From NCBI GenBank assembly GCA_944321175.1, contig CALUKI010000008.1, forward strand, positions 85,035 to 149,034: a stretch of 64,000 nucleotides of DNA, written 5' to 3'. A model generated the notes under the pieces. The model did no database searches, was not told the DNA's origin, and was given only the letters and a program-made list of their open reading frames with translations. Positions 17,339 to 26,027 of the stretch are shown one piece after another (position 1 is the stretch's first letter; each line of letters starts with the position of its first letter). The DNA is from an uncultured Alistipes sp. (GTDB lineage Bacteria; Bacteroidota; Bacteroidia; Bacteroidales; Rikenellaceae). The translations under genes and the position numbers were made by a program.

Positions 17339-19099
17339 TTATCGATGCAGGATGTAATTGCGCAGAAGTTTGTAGGGAACGACTACAAGCGGCGAGATCA
17401 TGATGAAGACGGTCGCGTAGGTAATCAGGAAGTAAACGACGGCGATGACGATTGCCACGGCCAGGATTCCGGAGAGGAATATGGCGGGATTGACCGTATG
17501 CGACGTGGCGACATGCACCCCGTTGCGGAAATGTTTGACGATTTCGCCCGAATTGCGGATTCCCCACATGATCGTGGACCAGCTCCATGCGAGGAAGATC
17601 CCCACCAGCGAAAGTGCGATCTTGAGGAACCCTGCGCCGGAGGAGATGGCATCGGCGGCCCGCTGCTTGAATGACGTGCGGCCCTGATAGAGCGGACTGG
17701 TCTCTTCGATCATCTCTCCATACTGCCCGATCAGTCTCCAGCCTCTTGAGGCGGCGATGTAGGGAACCATCATCAGCATGAACTGCCAGTAGTTGGCGAA
17801 CGTATCGGCGACGGCTCCGGTGAAGGTCAGATCGTCCGAGGTGAAGATGGTGCGGGTTCCTTGGAACGCCTCCTGGAAGAAGAGCGAGAAGAAAAAGACA
17901 AGAATATAGAGTACGGAGCCGTTGAACCGGTATTCGATCGCCGCATTGTGGGCATCGATGACCTTGTTGATGCGCTCGATGATCTCCGGATCGGAGGGCT
18001 GCAGCTCGACGGCCCGTTTGATGTGTTTGCGTATCGAAACCAGTTTCAATGTGCGGGGATAGCGGAACGTAAGGTCGCTGTTGCCGTAATGGACGGGCGA
18101 TTCGTCGTTCCCGACGCTGCGGAACCAGATGCCGATTGCCTGGTCGATCTCATCCAGTGCCATTGCATCGTTGCCGCGAAAAGCCGTCTGCGGGTCGATG
18201 CGGTTGAGCCGCCAGGGCTTGCGGATCCAGAATACGATGGGGATGAGGGTCAGTACGAATAGCAGAATGAAGAACGGCCGGAAGGCGTCGAAGACATCGA
18301 ACTCGTCGAATTCGGACACCCCGTGCAATTGTGCGACCTCTTCGGCCGTCAATGCACGGTCGTAGATCTTTATGTCCGACACATAGCCCTTGATGGCGCA
18401 GGGCGCCATTTCGTGGAAGAGCCCGACACGATTGGCGTGGTACATGCTGTCGGTCGGCATGTTGCAGCTCTCCTGCGTGAAACGGTCGTTCATATAGACC
18501 GTGTACGACCGGGCGGCCTCATCGACGGCAATCGTCAGATGAACCCATTCGTCCTTGGGAATCTCCAGCCCGTTGTCGTTGGGCGAAGCGTCGATTTTTC
18601 CATTGGTGTGGTATTCGCCGTCGAGTTTGCGCATGCGGAGGTCGCGCAGTTCGTCGGGACGCTCCTCCATTTTTCCGGCTGCGTCGAACTTGATGGTCTT
18701 CAGCCATGAAATCCAGTTCCTGGCACCGTCCTGAAAATCCTTCTCGTCGAAGCGCAGCAACATCGAAACGGTGAGTTTCGGACAATCCACCCAGTTGAGT
18801 TCCGCGGCGAACTCCATCGGCAGGATCCGGATTGCCGTGCGTTCACCCTCCTCCGTATCGATGAACTGTACGCTGTCGGGCACCAGCCGGTAACGGCCGA
18901 TCTCATTGGGGGAACCGCTCTTTCTGCGTTGCGAGATATATAACGGCTGTCCCGTGATACGGTCGCGCAAATCGCCGCTGAAATCGAAATGGTGGACGGG
19001 TTTGACGGGCGTCGGTGCGGATTCCTCCTTGTCGGAGGCGGCGAATGCCGTACCTGCTGTGAATACAGTCAGCAAAAGCAGTGAAAGAAATTTCTTCAT
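17339..19099 (-). CDS. LamG-domain protein with a C-terminal multi-pass membrane region
   Basis: I do not recognise this 586-residue protein as a named family. A cleavable signal peptide (about residues 1-20) precedes a concanavalin/LamG-like jelly roll (about 35-255; note FDFSGDLRDRITGQPLYIS and the later DIKIYDRALTAEEVAQLHG, the standard LamG ending). Then comes a membrane helix (about 270-290), a roughly 100-residue probable cytoplasmic segment with a short TPR-like stretch (VELQPSDPEIIERINKVID), and four or five further membrane helices to the C-terminus. It could be a membrane sensor or anchor with an external glycan- or protein-binding domain. A -7 promoter box precedes it at 19129-19136. 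Confidence 0.8.
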   Translation of the reverse strand: MKKFLSLLLLTVFTAGTAFAASDKEESAPTPVKPVHHFDFSGDLRDRITGQPLYISQRRKSGSPNEIGRYRLVPDSVQFIDTEEGERTAIRILPMEFAAELNWVDCPKLTVSMLLRFDEKDFQDGARNWISWLKTIKFDAAGKMEERPDELRDLRMRKLDGEYHTNGKIDASPNDNGLEIPKDEWVHLTIAVDEAARSYTVYMNDRFTQESCNMPTDSMYHANRVGLFHEMAPCAIKGYVSDIKIYDRALTAEEVAQLHGVSEFDEFDVFDAFRPFFILLFVLTLIPIVFWIRKPWRLNRIDPQTAFRGNDAMALDEIDQAIGIWFRSVGNDESPVHYGNSDLTFRYPRTLKLVSIRKHIKRAVELQPSDPEIIERINKVIDAHNAAIEYRFNGSVLYILVFFFSLFFQEAFQGTRTIFTSDDLTFTGAVADTFANYWQFMLMMVPYIAASRGWRLIGQYGEMIEETSPLYQGRTSFKQRAADAISSGAGFLKIALSLVGIFLAWSWSTIMWGIRNSGEIVKHFRNGVHVATSHTVNPAIFLSGILAVAIVIAVVYFLITYATVFIMISPLVVVPYKLLRNYILHR

Positions 19100-19128
19100 A
19101 TGAGGGTCTTTTGAATTGGATATTTCTA

Positions 19129-19136
19129 CAAAAATA
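19129..19136 (-). promoter_or_regulatory. -7 box for the LamG/WG/nuclease operon
   Basis: The minus strand reads TATTTTTG, 30 bases before the ATG at 19099. No good -33 element is seen at the usual spacing, so this promoter may need an activator, for example the adjacent AraC-type regulator. Confidence 0.5.
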
Positions 19137-19190
19137 TCTCCGCAGCCCTGTTTTTACGGTTCAATACGTCAAATGATGCGTCATTCGCAC

Positions 19191-19212
19191 AAAACCCCTC
19201 CCTGTTGGAGGG
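19191..19212 (-). terminator. terminator of the AraC-type regulator gene
   Basis: Arms CCCTCC (19196-19201) and GGAGGG (19207-19212) are followed on the minus strand by TTTT. It lies just after the regulator stop at 19235. Confidence 0.6.
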
Positions 19213-19234
19213 AGATGGCGCTGATTACTCCCGA

Positions 19235-20323
19235 TCATTCCTGATTCTTTTTGAGGGGGGGGGGAGTCCGGGCTGCCGCGCGTTTATAGCAGGTGGGCGT
19301 ACAGCCGAAATGACGGATGAAGACGCGGCGGAAGGTCGATACCGAATTGAATCCGCAGCTTTCGGCGATGGCTTCGAGCGTCAGCGTATTTTCCGGCGAT
19401 TGGAGCTGTTCGGCGACGGCGCGGATCCGGTATTCATTGACATATTCGTAAAAGGTCGTTTTCAGCGACCGGTTGAGGTAATCCGACAGGTAGGTGCGGT
19501 TGGTGCCCAGTTGCTGCGCTACTTCCCCGATTGTCAGCCGGGGGTTGAGCCAGATCCGCTGATTTTCGAACAACCGTTCCAGTTCCGCTGCGAATTCCGG
19601 CCGCGATGCTTCGCAATCCGCTTCCGCCGTGCCGGTCGTCTCCGCCATGCCGGTCAGAACCAGCGGCTGCTGTTTGTGGATCTTGCAGCATATTACGCTC
19701 CACAATATGAGCGACGCCAGATTGTAAAGCGTATCGGCGCCGGTCGAGAGCCGAAGGGCCGAATAGGCCCAGATGGAGAGAAAGAGGATGAAAAAGACCA
19801 GCAGTTTCCAAAGCCATTCCAGATCGAGATTTTCCGTGTTCGAGAAGTTCTTCCGCAATATGCGGTTGTATTCCGGAATGGTCTGGAAAAGGCGCAGGAT
19901 TACATGCAGTGCATAGATCAGCGCCACGAAGATGTCGAGAATGAAGATGACGTTGTTGGGAAAGATCCCGAACATCACTGAAAAGGACAGAAACGGCAGT
20001 TCGTGAAGAAGCGCCCGCCGCCATGAAAACCATCCCGGGCAGGTCAGCTCGAAGAGCAGAAACGCGCAGCTCGGAACGGCGAGAATATCGATACAGATGC
20101 ACAGCCGTTCGAGGTAGGGGCAGGAAGCCGTACCGTCAAGCAGCAGCAGATCTTTCATGTGGAGCAGGAACCAGAACAGCAGAATACCGCTCAGCAGCCT
20201 GTGCAGTCGCTTTTCACGGTGAATGAGAAAGTAAATGCCGGATGCGAACAGGAAAACGGATGCGCATACTTGTGAAATCAGAAGTATGGAATCCGCCGAT
20301 ATGCTGCCTGCCGAAAGTATCAT
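19235..20323 (-). CDS. membrane-bound AraC-family transcriptional regulator
   Basis: The 362-residue protein has six or seven hydrophobic helices in its first 220 residues and a C-terminal AraC DNA-binding domain (about 255-355) with two helix-turn-helix motifs: LTIGEVAQQLGTNRTYLSDYLN and the later LEAIAESCGFNSVSTFRRVF with the typical GF-x(4)-FxRxF ending. The membrane half probably senses an envelope or lipophilic signal. The ATG at 20323 was chosen because a promoter lies 31 bases upstream and the hydrophobic domain starts just after it; the open frame reaches far upstream through low-quality sequence. A run of ten G bases (19255-19264) encodes Pro residues near the C-terminus. It probably regulates the adjacent LamG operon, but this is inferred from position only. 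Confidence 0.85.
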   Translation of the reverse strand: MILSAGSISADSILLISQVCASVFLFASGIYFLIHREKRLHRLLSGILLFWFLLHMKDLLLLDGTASCPYLERLCICIDILAVPSCAFLLFELTCPGWFSWRRALLHELPFLSFSVMFGIFPNNVIFILDIFVALIYALHVILRLFQTIPEYNRILRKNFSNTENLDLEWLWKLLVFFILFLSIWAYSALRLSTGADTLYNLASLILWSVICCKIHKQQPLVLTGMAETTGTAEADCEASRPEFAAELERLFENQRIWLNPRLTIGEVAQQLGTNRTYLSDYLNRSLKTTFYEYVNEYRIRAVAEQLQSPENTLTLEAIAESCGFNSVSTFRRVFIRHFGCTPTCYKRAAARTPPPLKKNQE

Positions 20324-20353
20324 TGACGTGGATCTGTCTGTATATTGGATTAA

Positions 20354-20384
20354 CAAAGATAGGGAAAAAATTGATTTTTCCAAT
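20354..20384 (-). promoter_or_regulatory. promoter of the AraC-type regulator
   Basis: The minus strand has ATTG (20384-20381), 19 bases, and TATCTTTG (20361-20354). The ATG at 20323 lies 31 bases downstream. Confidence 0.7.
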
Positions 20385-20603
20385 GGGCAACTCTGCGGAA
20401 ACGGCTCTTTCTCCGTCAGAAACGGCCGGATTGCGGCGGGCTTTCTTCGTCCTGCAAAGGTGCGGACCGGGCGTGCGGATCCGGATGGGAAGTTCTGCCC
20501 GTGGTGATCCGGGCCGGCGTTCCGGATTGCGGGCGGCCTGTCGGGAAAAACGCTGCCGGAAGGGAGCGCAGACAGCGGACGCAAGATGTTCCCGGGGGCA
20601 AAG

Positions 20604-20635
20604 AAAAGGTCCGGCATGTTGCGCCGGACCTTTTT
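20604..20635 (-). terminator. terminator of the polysaccharide export operon
   Basis: A 12-pair stem (20604-20615 with 20623-20634) has A and T runs at its ends, so it can work in both directions. It lies 35 bases after the HAD gene stop. Confidence 0.8.
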
Positions 20636-20668
20636 CTGATTTGCCGCCTGTGGAATCGATGGCTCCGT

Positions 20669-21058
20669 TCAATCCAGAAACCCGTCGGCAACAAGTTGCT
20701 GGCGGACTTTTGTCCAGTTGACGAACGGCCGTTTCACGCCGTCCTCGAATTTGAGCGGGCAGCCCAGCGCACTGTCGTCGATGTAGAGGTCGGCGAAGAC
20801 TTTGGGAGAGGAACTCCACCCCTTTTGCGACGGATTTTCATTGATGCCGTACAGCGGCAGTCCGTTTCGTTCGAACCATGCAACGGCATCGTCAAGCAGT
20901 TTCCCCGAACGGATCGTGTACAGAATCAACCGGCATCCGTTGTCGAGCAACTCGCGGAGCACGGGAACAGCCCCGATATCGCTGCCGATGTCGGGATAGT
21001 CGTGCGTAACCATCGTCCCGTCGAAATCGACGGCTATGAATGCCTTGTGTATGGCCAT
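20669..21058 (-). CDS. small HAD-superfamily hydrolase-like protein
   Basis: This 129-residue protein has HAD motif I DFDGT (Asp11 nucleophile and Asp13), a motif II-like LILYTIRSG around residue 45 and a motif III/IV-like DLYIDDSALG near residue 91. There is no cap domain, so it is a minimal HAD fold. It starts 3 bases after the Wzc-like gene stop and is surely co-transcribed. The link to polysaccharide production is positional only; the substrate is unknown. Confidence 0.8.
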   Translation of the reverse strand: MAIHKAFIAVDFDGTMVTHDYPDIGSDIGAVPVLRELLDNGCRLILYTIRSGKLLDDAVAWFERNGLPLYGINENPSQKGWSSSPKVFADLYIDDSALGCPLKFEDGVKRPFVNWTKVRQQLVADGFLD

Positions 21059-21061
21059 TGC

Positions 21062-23554
21062 TTATCGTTTTATGAATCGCTCCATTTTGTCCATGATGCG
21101 TCGGAGGAGATTCCGTTTCGTTTCGCCTTCGTCGTCGCTCAATCCGTACCCGTACCCGTATCCGTACCCATAACCGTATCCATAGCCATAGCCGTAGCCG
21201 TAACCGTACCCTTTGCGGCGGCTGGTCGAGGAGCCGTTGAGGACGATGCTCATGTTGTGGAATTTCTGTTCACGATAGAGCTTTTCGATATCGGGCAGCT
21301 GACGGCGGTCCAGCAATCCTTCGCGTACCACATAGATGGCCAGATCGACCAGCCGGTCGGTAATCTGGGCGTCGGCGACAGCCAGTGCCGGGACGCTGTC
21401 GATAACTACATAGTCGTAATGTCCGCGCAATTCGTCTATAAACTCCTCGAACCGTTTCGAGAGAAGCATTTCAGCCGGATTGGGCGGTTGCACGCCGGCA
21501 TAGATCATGTCGAGATTGTCGTTCAGCTCGCTCGGATAGATGATTTTGTCGAGCGGCCGGATCGTTCCGGAGATATATCCCGATACGCCGTTGGGGTTGC
21601 TGCCTTGCCCCATCTGTTTCGAGAGGGTGCGGCGCCGCAGGTCGAGATCGACGATCACGACCTTTTTGTCCGCCAGCGCGAGCGTCATCGCGAGATTGGT
21701 GGCCACGAAGGTCTTTCCGGCGTGCGGATTCGAAGAGGTGACCATGATGACCTGCAGCCTGTTCGACTTGACGCTCATGAAACTGAGGTTCGAACGGATC
21801 ATGCGGAAGGCTTCCGAAATGCTGTCCCGGCCGTTTTCACGGACAACGATCGAGCCTTTCAATGCACTCCCCTGATATTCCGGAATGTCGCCGAGGAACG
21901 GTATGCTCAGGTTGTCTTCGATATCTTTGCGGCCCCGGATCGTGGTGTCGAGGATCTCCATCAGATAAAGGATGCCGAACGGTGTCGCCAGACCGAAAAT
22001 CAGCGCGATGGCCAGAATGATCACCGAGCGCGGAGCTATGGGGCTGCTGCTGCCGTAGGCGGCATCGATGATCCGGGCATTGTTGTCGGCAATGGCTTTG
22101 GCGAGTTCATTCTCTTCGCGTTTGTTGAGCAGGTAGAGGTAGAGCTCCTCCTTGATTCGCTGTTGGCGGGTATTGTCCAGCAGTTCCGTGCTTTGCCGTG
22201 TGGCTGTCGCGATGCGGGTGCGGGCGAGACTCTCCTCGCGGCGGATGTTGCTGAGCTGGAGCTCAAGGCCCGAAATATGGGATTCGAGCGACGCGATGAT
22301 CGTGCGCCGCAAAGCCGCGAGATCGTTGTTGAGGTTCTGGATCACCGGATTGTTCTGCGACGAGTTGTCCAACAGCTTTTCACGCCGCAGCATCAACTCG
22401 TTGTAGCTCTGTATCTGTTCGGCTATCGCCGTGCTGGATATGGCGACGTTGGCCGGGATGAGATCATACTGTTTGCTGTCGCTCAGCAGGTAGTCGCGGA
22501 TGTATTGTGCCAGGCTGATCTGGTTTTCCAGCGCCAGCCCTTCGGTCTTGAATTTGGAACTCTCGACCAGACTCTGTTTCGCCTGCTCCGTGATGTCGTA
22601 CATCTCGTTGTCTTTCTTGTAGGTCGAGATTTTGCGATCTACGGCATCCAGCTCCGCACCGATGATCTTGAGTCGTTTGTCGATGAAATCGGCCGTGAAA
22701 TCGGCAATGCGGTTCTTGTCGTTGATCGATTCGTCGTTGTAGCGTGCGATGAGCATGTTGATCACATCCTCGGCACGGCGCGGATTGGTGTCATTGAGCG
22801 ACAGGATGATGGCGTTGGCCTGTTTTTCGAGCAATGAGATCGATATCGCCTGATTGTAGTATCCCGCGACGGCATCGACCGACTGTTTGCTGACGGAGAT
22901 CGGCTCATGCAGGTAGTCGTTCGACATGTAGAGCGTCGGGGCGATGACGAGCTGTCCGCAGGGTGTGGAGATTGTGTCGTTGAAACGGCCTGTCATGGAC
23001 ATGTCGTAAATATTCGAGTATTCATCGCCGCTTGCATCGGACGACGTGCGGTTGACGAATTTCGTGATCGAGAACTCCTCGCCGCCGAGCGGTGTCAGTT
23101 CGAACGCCAGCGACTGGCGCTCGTTGTCGTTGATGAAGGCGACGTCGATGGGCGAGCGGCGATAGAGATTCTCGCTGCGCAGGCCGTGTTCGACGACGTA
23201 ATTGACATTGAGGTTCAGACGCCGTACCACCTCGATCATCAGGCTGCGCGACTTGAGGACGATGATTTCGTTGTCGACATTGCGGCGTGTGGAGGCGCCC
23301 AACAGGTCGCCGAAGGCTGCCAGGTCGGTTTCATTGCCTTTTTTGCCGTCCTTGATGAGGATGGTTGCCGTCCGCTTGTAGATTTTCGGGGTGGTATAGA
23401 TGTAAAAAAGTGCGCACGACAGGCAGATGACCGTCGACAGCAGAAACCAGAACCAATTGCCGATGACAAGCTGGAGCAGATCATGCAGCGAGAAACCGGA
23501 TATCTCCTCAGGGGAATTTGCCGACGGATTGGTTGCGTTGCGATTCTCTTCCAT
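21062..23554 (-). CDS. Wzc-like polysaccharide co-polymerase and tyrosine autokinase
   Basis: An 830-residue inner-membrane protein with the chain-length/Wzz domain first (membrane helix around residues 33-55, long periplasmic coiled coil about 260-480, second helix about 510-530), then a cytoplasmic BY-kinase domain: Walker A' NPHAGKTF, Walker A VVIVDLDLRR and Walker B DYVVIDSVPA. The tail holds eleven consecutive Gly-Tyr dipeptides (encoded at 21143-21211), a Tyr cluster that is the expected autophosphorylation site. Such proteins control length and export of capsule or exopolysaccharide together with a Wza channel, which is the gene before it. No glycosyltransferases are nearby. Confidence 0.93.
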   Translation of the reverse strand: MEENRNATNPSANSPEEISGFSLHDLLQLVIGNWFWFLLSTVICLSCALFYIYTTPKIYKRTATILIKDGKKGNETDLAAFGDLLGASTRRNVDNEIIVLKSRSLMIEVVRRLNLNVNYVVEHGLRSENLYRRSPIDVAFINDNERQSLAFELTPLGGEEFSITKFVNRTSSDASGDEYSNIYDMSMTGRFNDTISTPCGQLVIAPTLYMSNDYLHEPISVSKQSVDAVAGYYNQAISISLLEKQANAIILSLNDTNPRRAEDVINMLIARYNDESINDKNRIADFTADFIDKRLKIIGAELDAVDRKISTYKKDNEMYDITEQAKQSLVESSKFKTEGLALENQISLAQYIRDYLLSDSKQYDLIPANVAISSTAIAEQIQSYNELMLRREKLLDNSSQNNPVIQNLNNDLAALRRTIIASLESHISGLELQLSNIRREESLARTRIATATRQSTELLDNTRQQRIKEELYLYLLNKREENELAKAIADNNARIIDAAYGSSSPIAPRSVIILAIALIFGLATPFGILYLMEILDTTIRGRKDIEDNLSIPFLGDIPEYQGSALKGSIVVRENGRDSISEAFRMIRSNLSFMSVKSNRLQVIMVTSSNPHAGKTFVATNLAMTLALADKKVVIVDLDLRRRTLSKQMGQGSNPNGVSGYISGTIRPLDKIIYPSELNDNLDMIYAGVQPPNPAEMLLSKRFEEFIDELRGHYDYVVIDSVPALAVADAQITDRLVDLAIYVVREGLLDRRQLPDIEKLYREQKFHNMSIVLNGSSTSRRKGYGYGYGYGYGYGYGYGYGYGYGLSDDEGETKRNLLRRIMDKMERFIKR
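21143..21211 (-). repeat. Gly-Tyr coding repeat in the Wzc-like tail
   Basis: Eleven GGN-TAY codon pairs plus a final Gly codon. Third positions vary (all four Gly codons and both Tyr codons appear), so the DNA is not a perfect hexamer array. The repeat is therefore held at the protein level rather than produced by recent slippage. Confidence 0.9.
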
Positions 23555-23578
23555 GTACTTGAGTTGAATAGGGGGGGG

Positions 23579-24367
23579 TTATTTGATTTTGGTAATGGTT
23601 ACGATAAGCGTGGCGACGGATACGACCGTCGAGACGATCGAAAGATAGAACGAACGGTTCTGGTTGATCTCGCCCGACTGTGCCTTGTATTTGTTGGGCG
23701 TGACATAGACCACGTCGTCCTGCTGCAGGTAGAAGTAGGGCGAGGTGAAGATATCCGGATCCTTCAGATCGAAGTAGTGGATCGTCCGCTGTCCGTTCTC
23801 TTCGCGGATGAGTGCCACGTTGTCACGTTGTCCGTAGATGGTCAGGTCGCCGGCCATCGCCAGCGCATCGAACAGCGAGATACGGTCTTTCGTGATGGCG
23901 AATTGCCCCGGATGTGCGACTTCGCCCAGCACCGAGAACTTCACGTCGGCGAATTGTACCACGACGATCGGGTCGTTGACCATCTGTTTGTGGCGGATCT
24001 CCTCCTCGATCTTTTTTGCCAGTTCGTTGCGGGTCAGGCCGTCGCATTTCACCTCTCCGATAATGGGGAGCTGGATGTTCCCCTCCTTGTCAACGGTCAG
24101 GATCTGCAGGGCGCTGGTCGTCGAGGTGTAGGAGTTGTTCGACAGGGAGTTGTACGAGGATGCGGCATTGAACGGCGCTGCCAGTTCCGGATCCTTGCTG
24201 TTGACGGTGATGGTCAGCCGGTCGAGCGGCTTGATGCGGATCTGGTAATCCTGTTCGATCGGAACAGGCTGATCCGGCTGTGCCTGCTGGATGTAAGCCG
24301 CACGCTTGTTCGTGGCGCAGGATGCCAGCAGGAGTGCGCCGAGTACGCAAAAGCAGAAACGTTTCAT
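23579..24367 (-). CDS. Wza-like polysaccharide export lipoprotein
   Basis: A 262-residue lipoprotein (signal ending LLLASC, Cys at about residue 17) with a polysaccharide export domain (about 40-130; DYQIRIKPLDRLTITV) and a SLBB-like domain (about 140-215; FSVLGEVAHPGQFAI). The C-terminus has one hydrophobic helix (about 240-258), matching the outer-membrane helix of Wza. It forms the outer-membrane export channel that pairs with the Wzc-like protein encoded 24 bases downstream. A -7 promoter box lies at 24429-24436. Confidence 0.93.
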   Translation of the reverse strand: MKRFCFCVLGALLLASCATNKRAAYIQQAQPDQPVPIEQDYQIRIKPLDRLTITVNSKDPELAAPFNAASSYNSLSNNSYTSTTSALQILTVDKEGNIQLPIIGEVKCDGLTRNELAKKIEEEIRHKQMVNDPIVVVQFADVKFSVLGEVAHPGQFAITKDRISLFDALAMAGDLTIYGQRDNVALIREENGQRTIHYFDLKDPDIFTSPYFYLQQDDVVYVTPNKYKAQSGEINQNRSFYLSIVSTVVSVATLIVTITKIK

Positions 24368-24428
24368 GAGCTCCCTTTTTTATCGTTTTTGTCGCCTGGT
24401 TGGTCTTGGTTAAAAGACAACAGTCGTG

Positions 24429-24436
24429 CAAAGGTA
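24429..24436 (-). promoter_or_regulatory. -7 box of the polysaccharide export operon
   Basis: The minus strand reads TACCTTTG about 60 bases before the Wza-like ATG. No clear -33 element is seen. It is divergent from the GH13 promoter. Confidence 0.55.
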
Positions 24437-24485
24437 CGATTTTTTTTCGAACCGACAGCATATACGGAACTTGAAAGAGAAAATA

Positions 24486-24516
24486 TTCGGCTTATTGCTG
24501 AATTTTTCTATTTTTG
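24486..24516 (+). promoter_or_regulatory. promoter of the GH13 gene
   Basis: TATTTTTG at 24509-24516 lies 15 bases before the ATG at 24531. TTCG at 24486-24489, with a 19-base spacer, is a partial match to the -33 element. Confidence 0.6.
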
Positions 24517-24530
24517 CACTTCGAATTGAT

Positions 24531-25838
24531 ATGAAAACCGACAAAATGAGCGATACGAACCCTGTTTCCCATCCGGCATGGAGCTATCCGGCCGTTCTGT
24601 ATGAGATGAATATCCGGCAGTTGACTCCGGAAGGTACGTTGGCGGCAGCCGAGCGGCATTTGCCCCGTTTGCGGGAGTTGGGCGTTGATGCCGTATGGCT
24701 GATGCCGCTTCATCCCATCGGGGAGATCAATCGCAAGGGATCGCTCGGTTCCTACTATTCGGTTCGGGACTATTACGCCGTGAATCCCGAATTCGGCACC
24801 TTCGATGATTTCGACCGCTTTGCGGATACGGCCCATTCCTTGGGCCTGAAGGTGCTGATGGACTGGGTCGCCAACCACACGTCGCGCGATGCGCGCTGGC
24901 TTGCGGAGCGTCCGGCCGACTGGTATGAACGGGACGGGAACGGCGAACCGCTCGTTCCCAACGGATGGGACGATACGGCCAAACTGAACTATGCCAATCC
25001 GGCCGTATGGCAGGGTGAGATCGATGCCATGCGTTTCTGGATGGAGCGGCACGGCGTGGACGGGTTCCGGTGCGACATGGCGATGCTTGTCCCGACGGCT
25101 TTCTGGCGCGAGGCGGTCCGTCAACTGCGCGGTGTGAAACGCAATATCTTCATGCTGGCGGAGGCGGAGCAGACGGATCTGCTGGTTGACGCTTTCGATG
25201 CCTGCTATGCGTGGGAGTTCCACCATCTGATCAATGACATTGCACAGGGCCGGCGCCGGGTATGGGATCTGCGCAATTATATCTATGCCGACAGGGAACG
25301 TTATCCCCGTTCGGCCATGCGTTTGTTTTTCACGTCGAATCATGACGAAAACTCCTGGAACGGCAGCGAATTCCAACGGCTGGGCGCTGCGGCCGAGATC
25401 ATGGCTGCACTCACCTTCCTGCTGCCGCAGGGCATGCCGCTCGTCTATACGGGGCAGGAGTTCGGATACGACCATTCGTTCGCCTTTTTCGACCGGGATC
25501 CGATGGTTGACCCCCGGCCGGGGCATTTTACGGAGTTCTATCGTCTGCTGTGCCAGCTCAAGCACCGCAATGCGGCGTTGCAGGCCGGTGAGCGGGGCGG
25601 ATCCTTCATCGAGATCGAAAACAACGCCAAGGACTGTCTGATGACCTTCGTGCGCGAGGTCGAAGGGAACAGGGTGCTGGCCGTCATGAATCTCTCGCCC
25701 TATACGGTTCATGCCGATTTCAATACGGGAATCTATCAGGGTGAATATACCGATGCGATGAACGGCAACCGGGTGGCTGTTCCCTGTCATGTGGAGCAGG
25801 ATATGCCGCCGTGGAGTTACCGTATTCTGATCCGGTAG
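24531..25838 (+). CDS. cytoplasmic GH13 alpha-amylase family protein
   Basis: The 435-residue protein has the GH13 barrel with all catalytic residues: region I DWVANH (111-116), nucleophile Asp182 in GFRCDMA, acid/base Glu211 in MLAEAE, and transition-state stabiliser Asp272 in TSNHDENSW. There is no signal peptide, so it should act on internal alpha-glucans or imported oligosaccharides. The ATG at 24531 follows a -7 box by 14 bases; an ATG at 24546 is an alternative. No SusCD pair, glucan synthase or maltose transporter is nearby, so its substrate is open. Confidence 0.92.
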   Translation: MKTDKMSDTNPVSHPAWSYPAVLYEMNIRQLTPEGTLAAAERHLPRLRELGVDAVWLMPLHPIGEINRKGSLGSYYSVRDYYAVNPEFGTFDDFDRFADTAHSLGLKVLMDWVANHTSRDARWLAERPADWYERDGNGEPLVPNGWDDTAKLNYANPAVWQGEIDAMRFWMERHGVDGFRCDMAMLVPTAFWREAVRQLRGVKRNIFMLAEAEQTDLLVDAFDACYAWEFHHLINDIAQGRRRVWDLRNYIYADRERYPRSAMRLFFTSNHDENSWNGSEFQRLGAAAEIMAALTFLLPQGMPLVYTGQEFGYDHSFAFFDRDPMVDPRPGHFTEFYRLLCQLKHRNAALQAGERGGSFIEIENNAKDCLMTFVREVEGNRVLAVMNLSPYTVHADFNTGIYQGEYTDAMNGNRVAVPCHVEQDMPPWSYRILIR

Positions 25839-26014
25839 CGGGGCCGTTTTGAAGCCGGAGGACCGTGTCGGGGAGGATGACGCCGGCGGGAATCGCTCCT
25901 GCGGAGCGTCGCTTTGCCTGCGCGGATCGGGCGGCTCTGCCGCTTCCGGGCGTTCCGAATCCTTTTTTTGGGTGTATTCCCGATTCATGCGGGTGAACAT
26001 TCCGGAATTTGTTC

Positions 26015-26022
26015 TATCTTTG
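26015..26022 (+). promoter_or_regulatory. -7 box just before the TPM gene
   Basis: TATCTTTG ends 5 bases before the ATG at 26028. With normal spacing the transcript would start at or within a base or two of the ATG. Upstream, 25839-26014 holds only a small stem (25894-25908). Confidence 0.65.
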
Positions 26023-26027
26023 TGCGT

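Larger units (their letters stand above)
20324..20668. other. 345-base spacer with the regulator promoter and a terminator
   Basis: No gene is supported. It contains the AraC-gene promoter (20354-20384) and the terminator of the HAD gene (20604-20635). The GC-rich middle (about 20400-20600) shows no feature I can defend. Confidence 0.55.
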
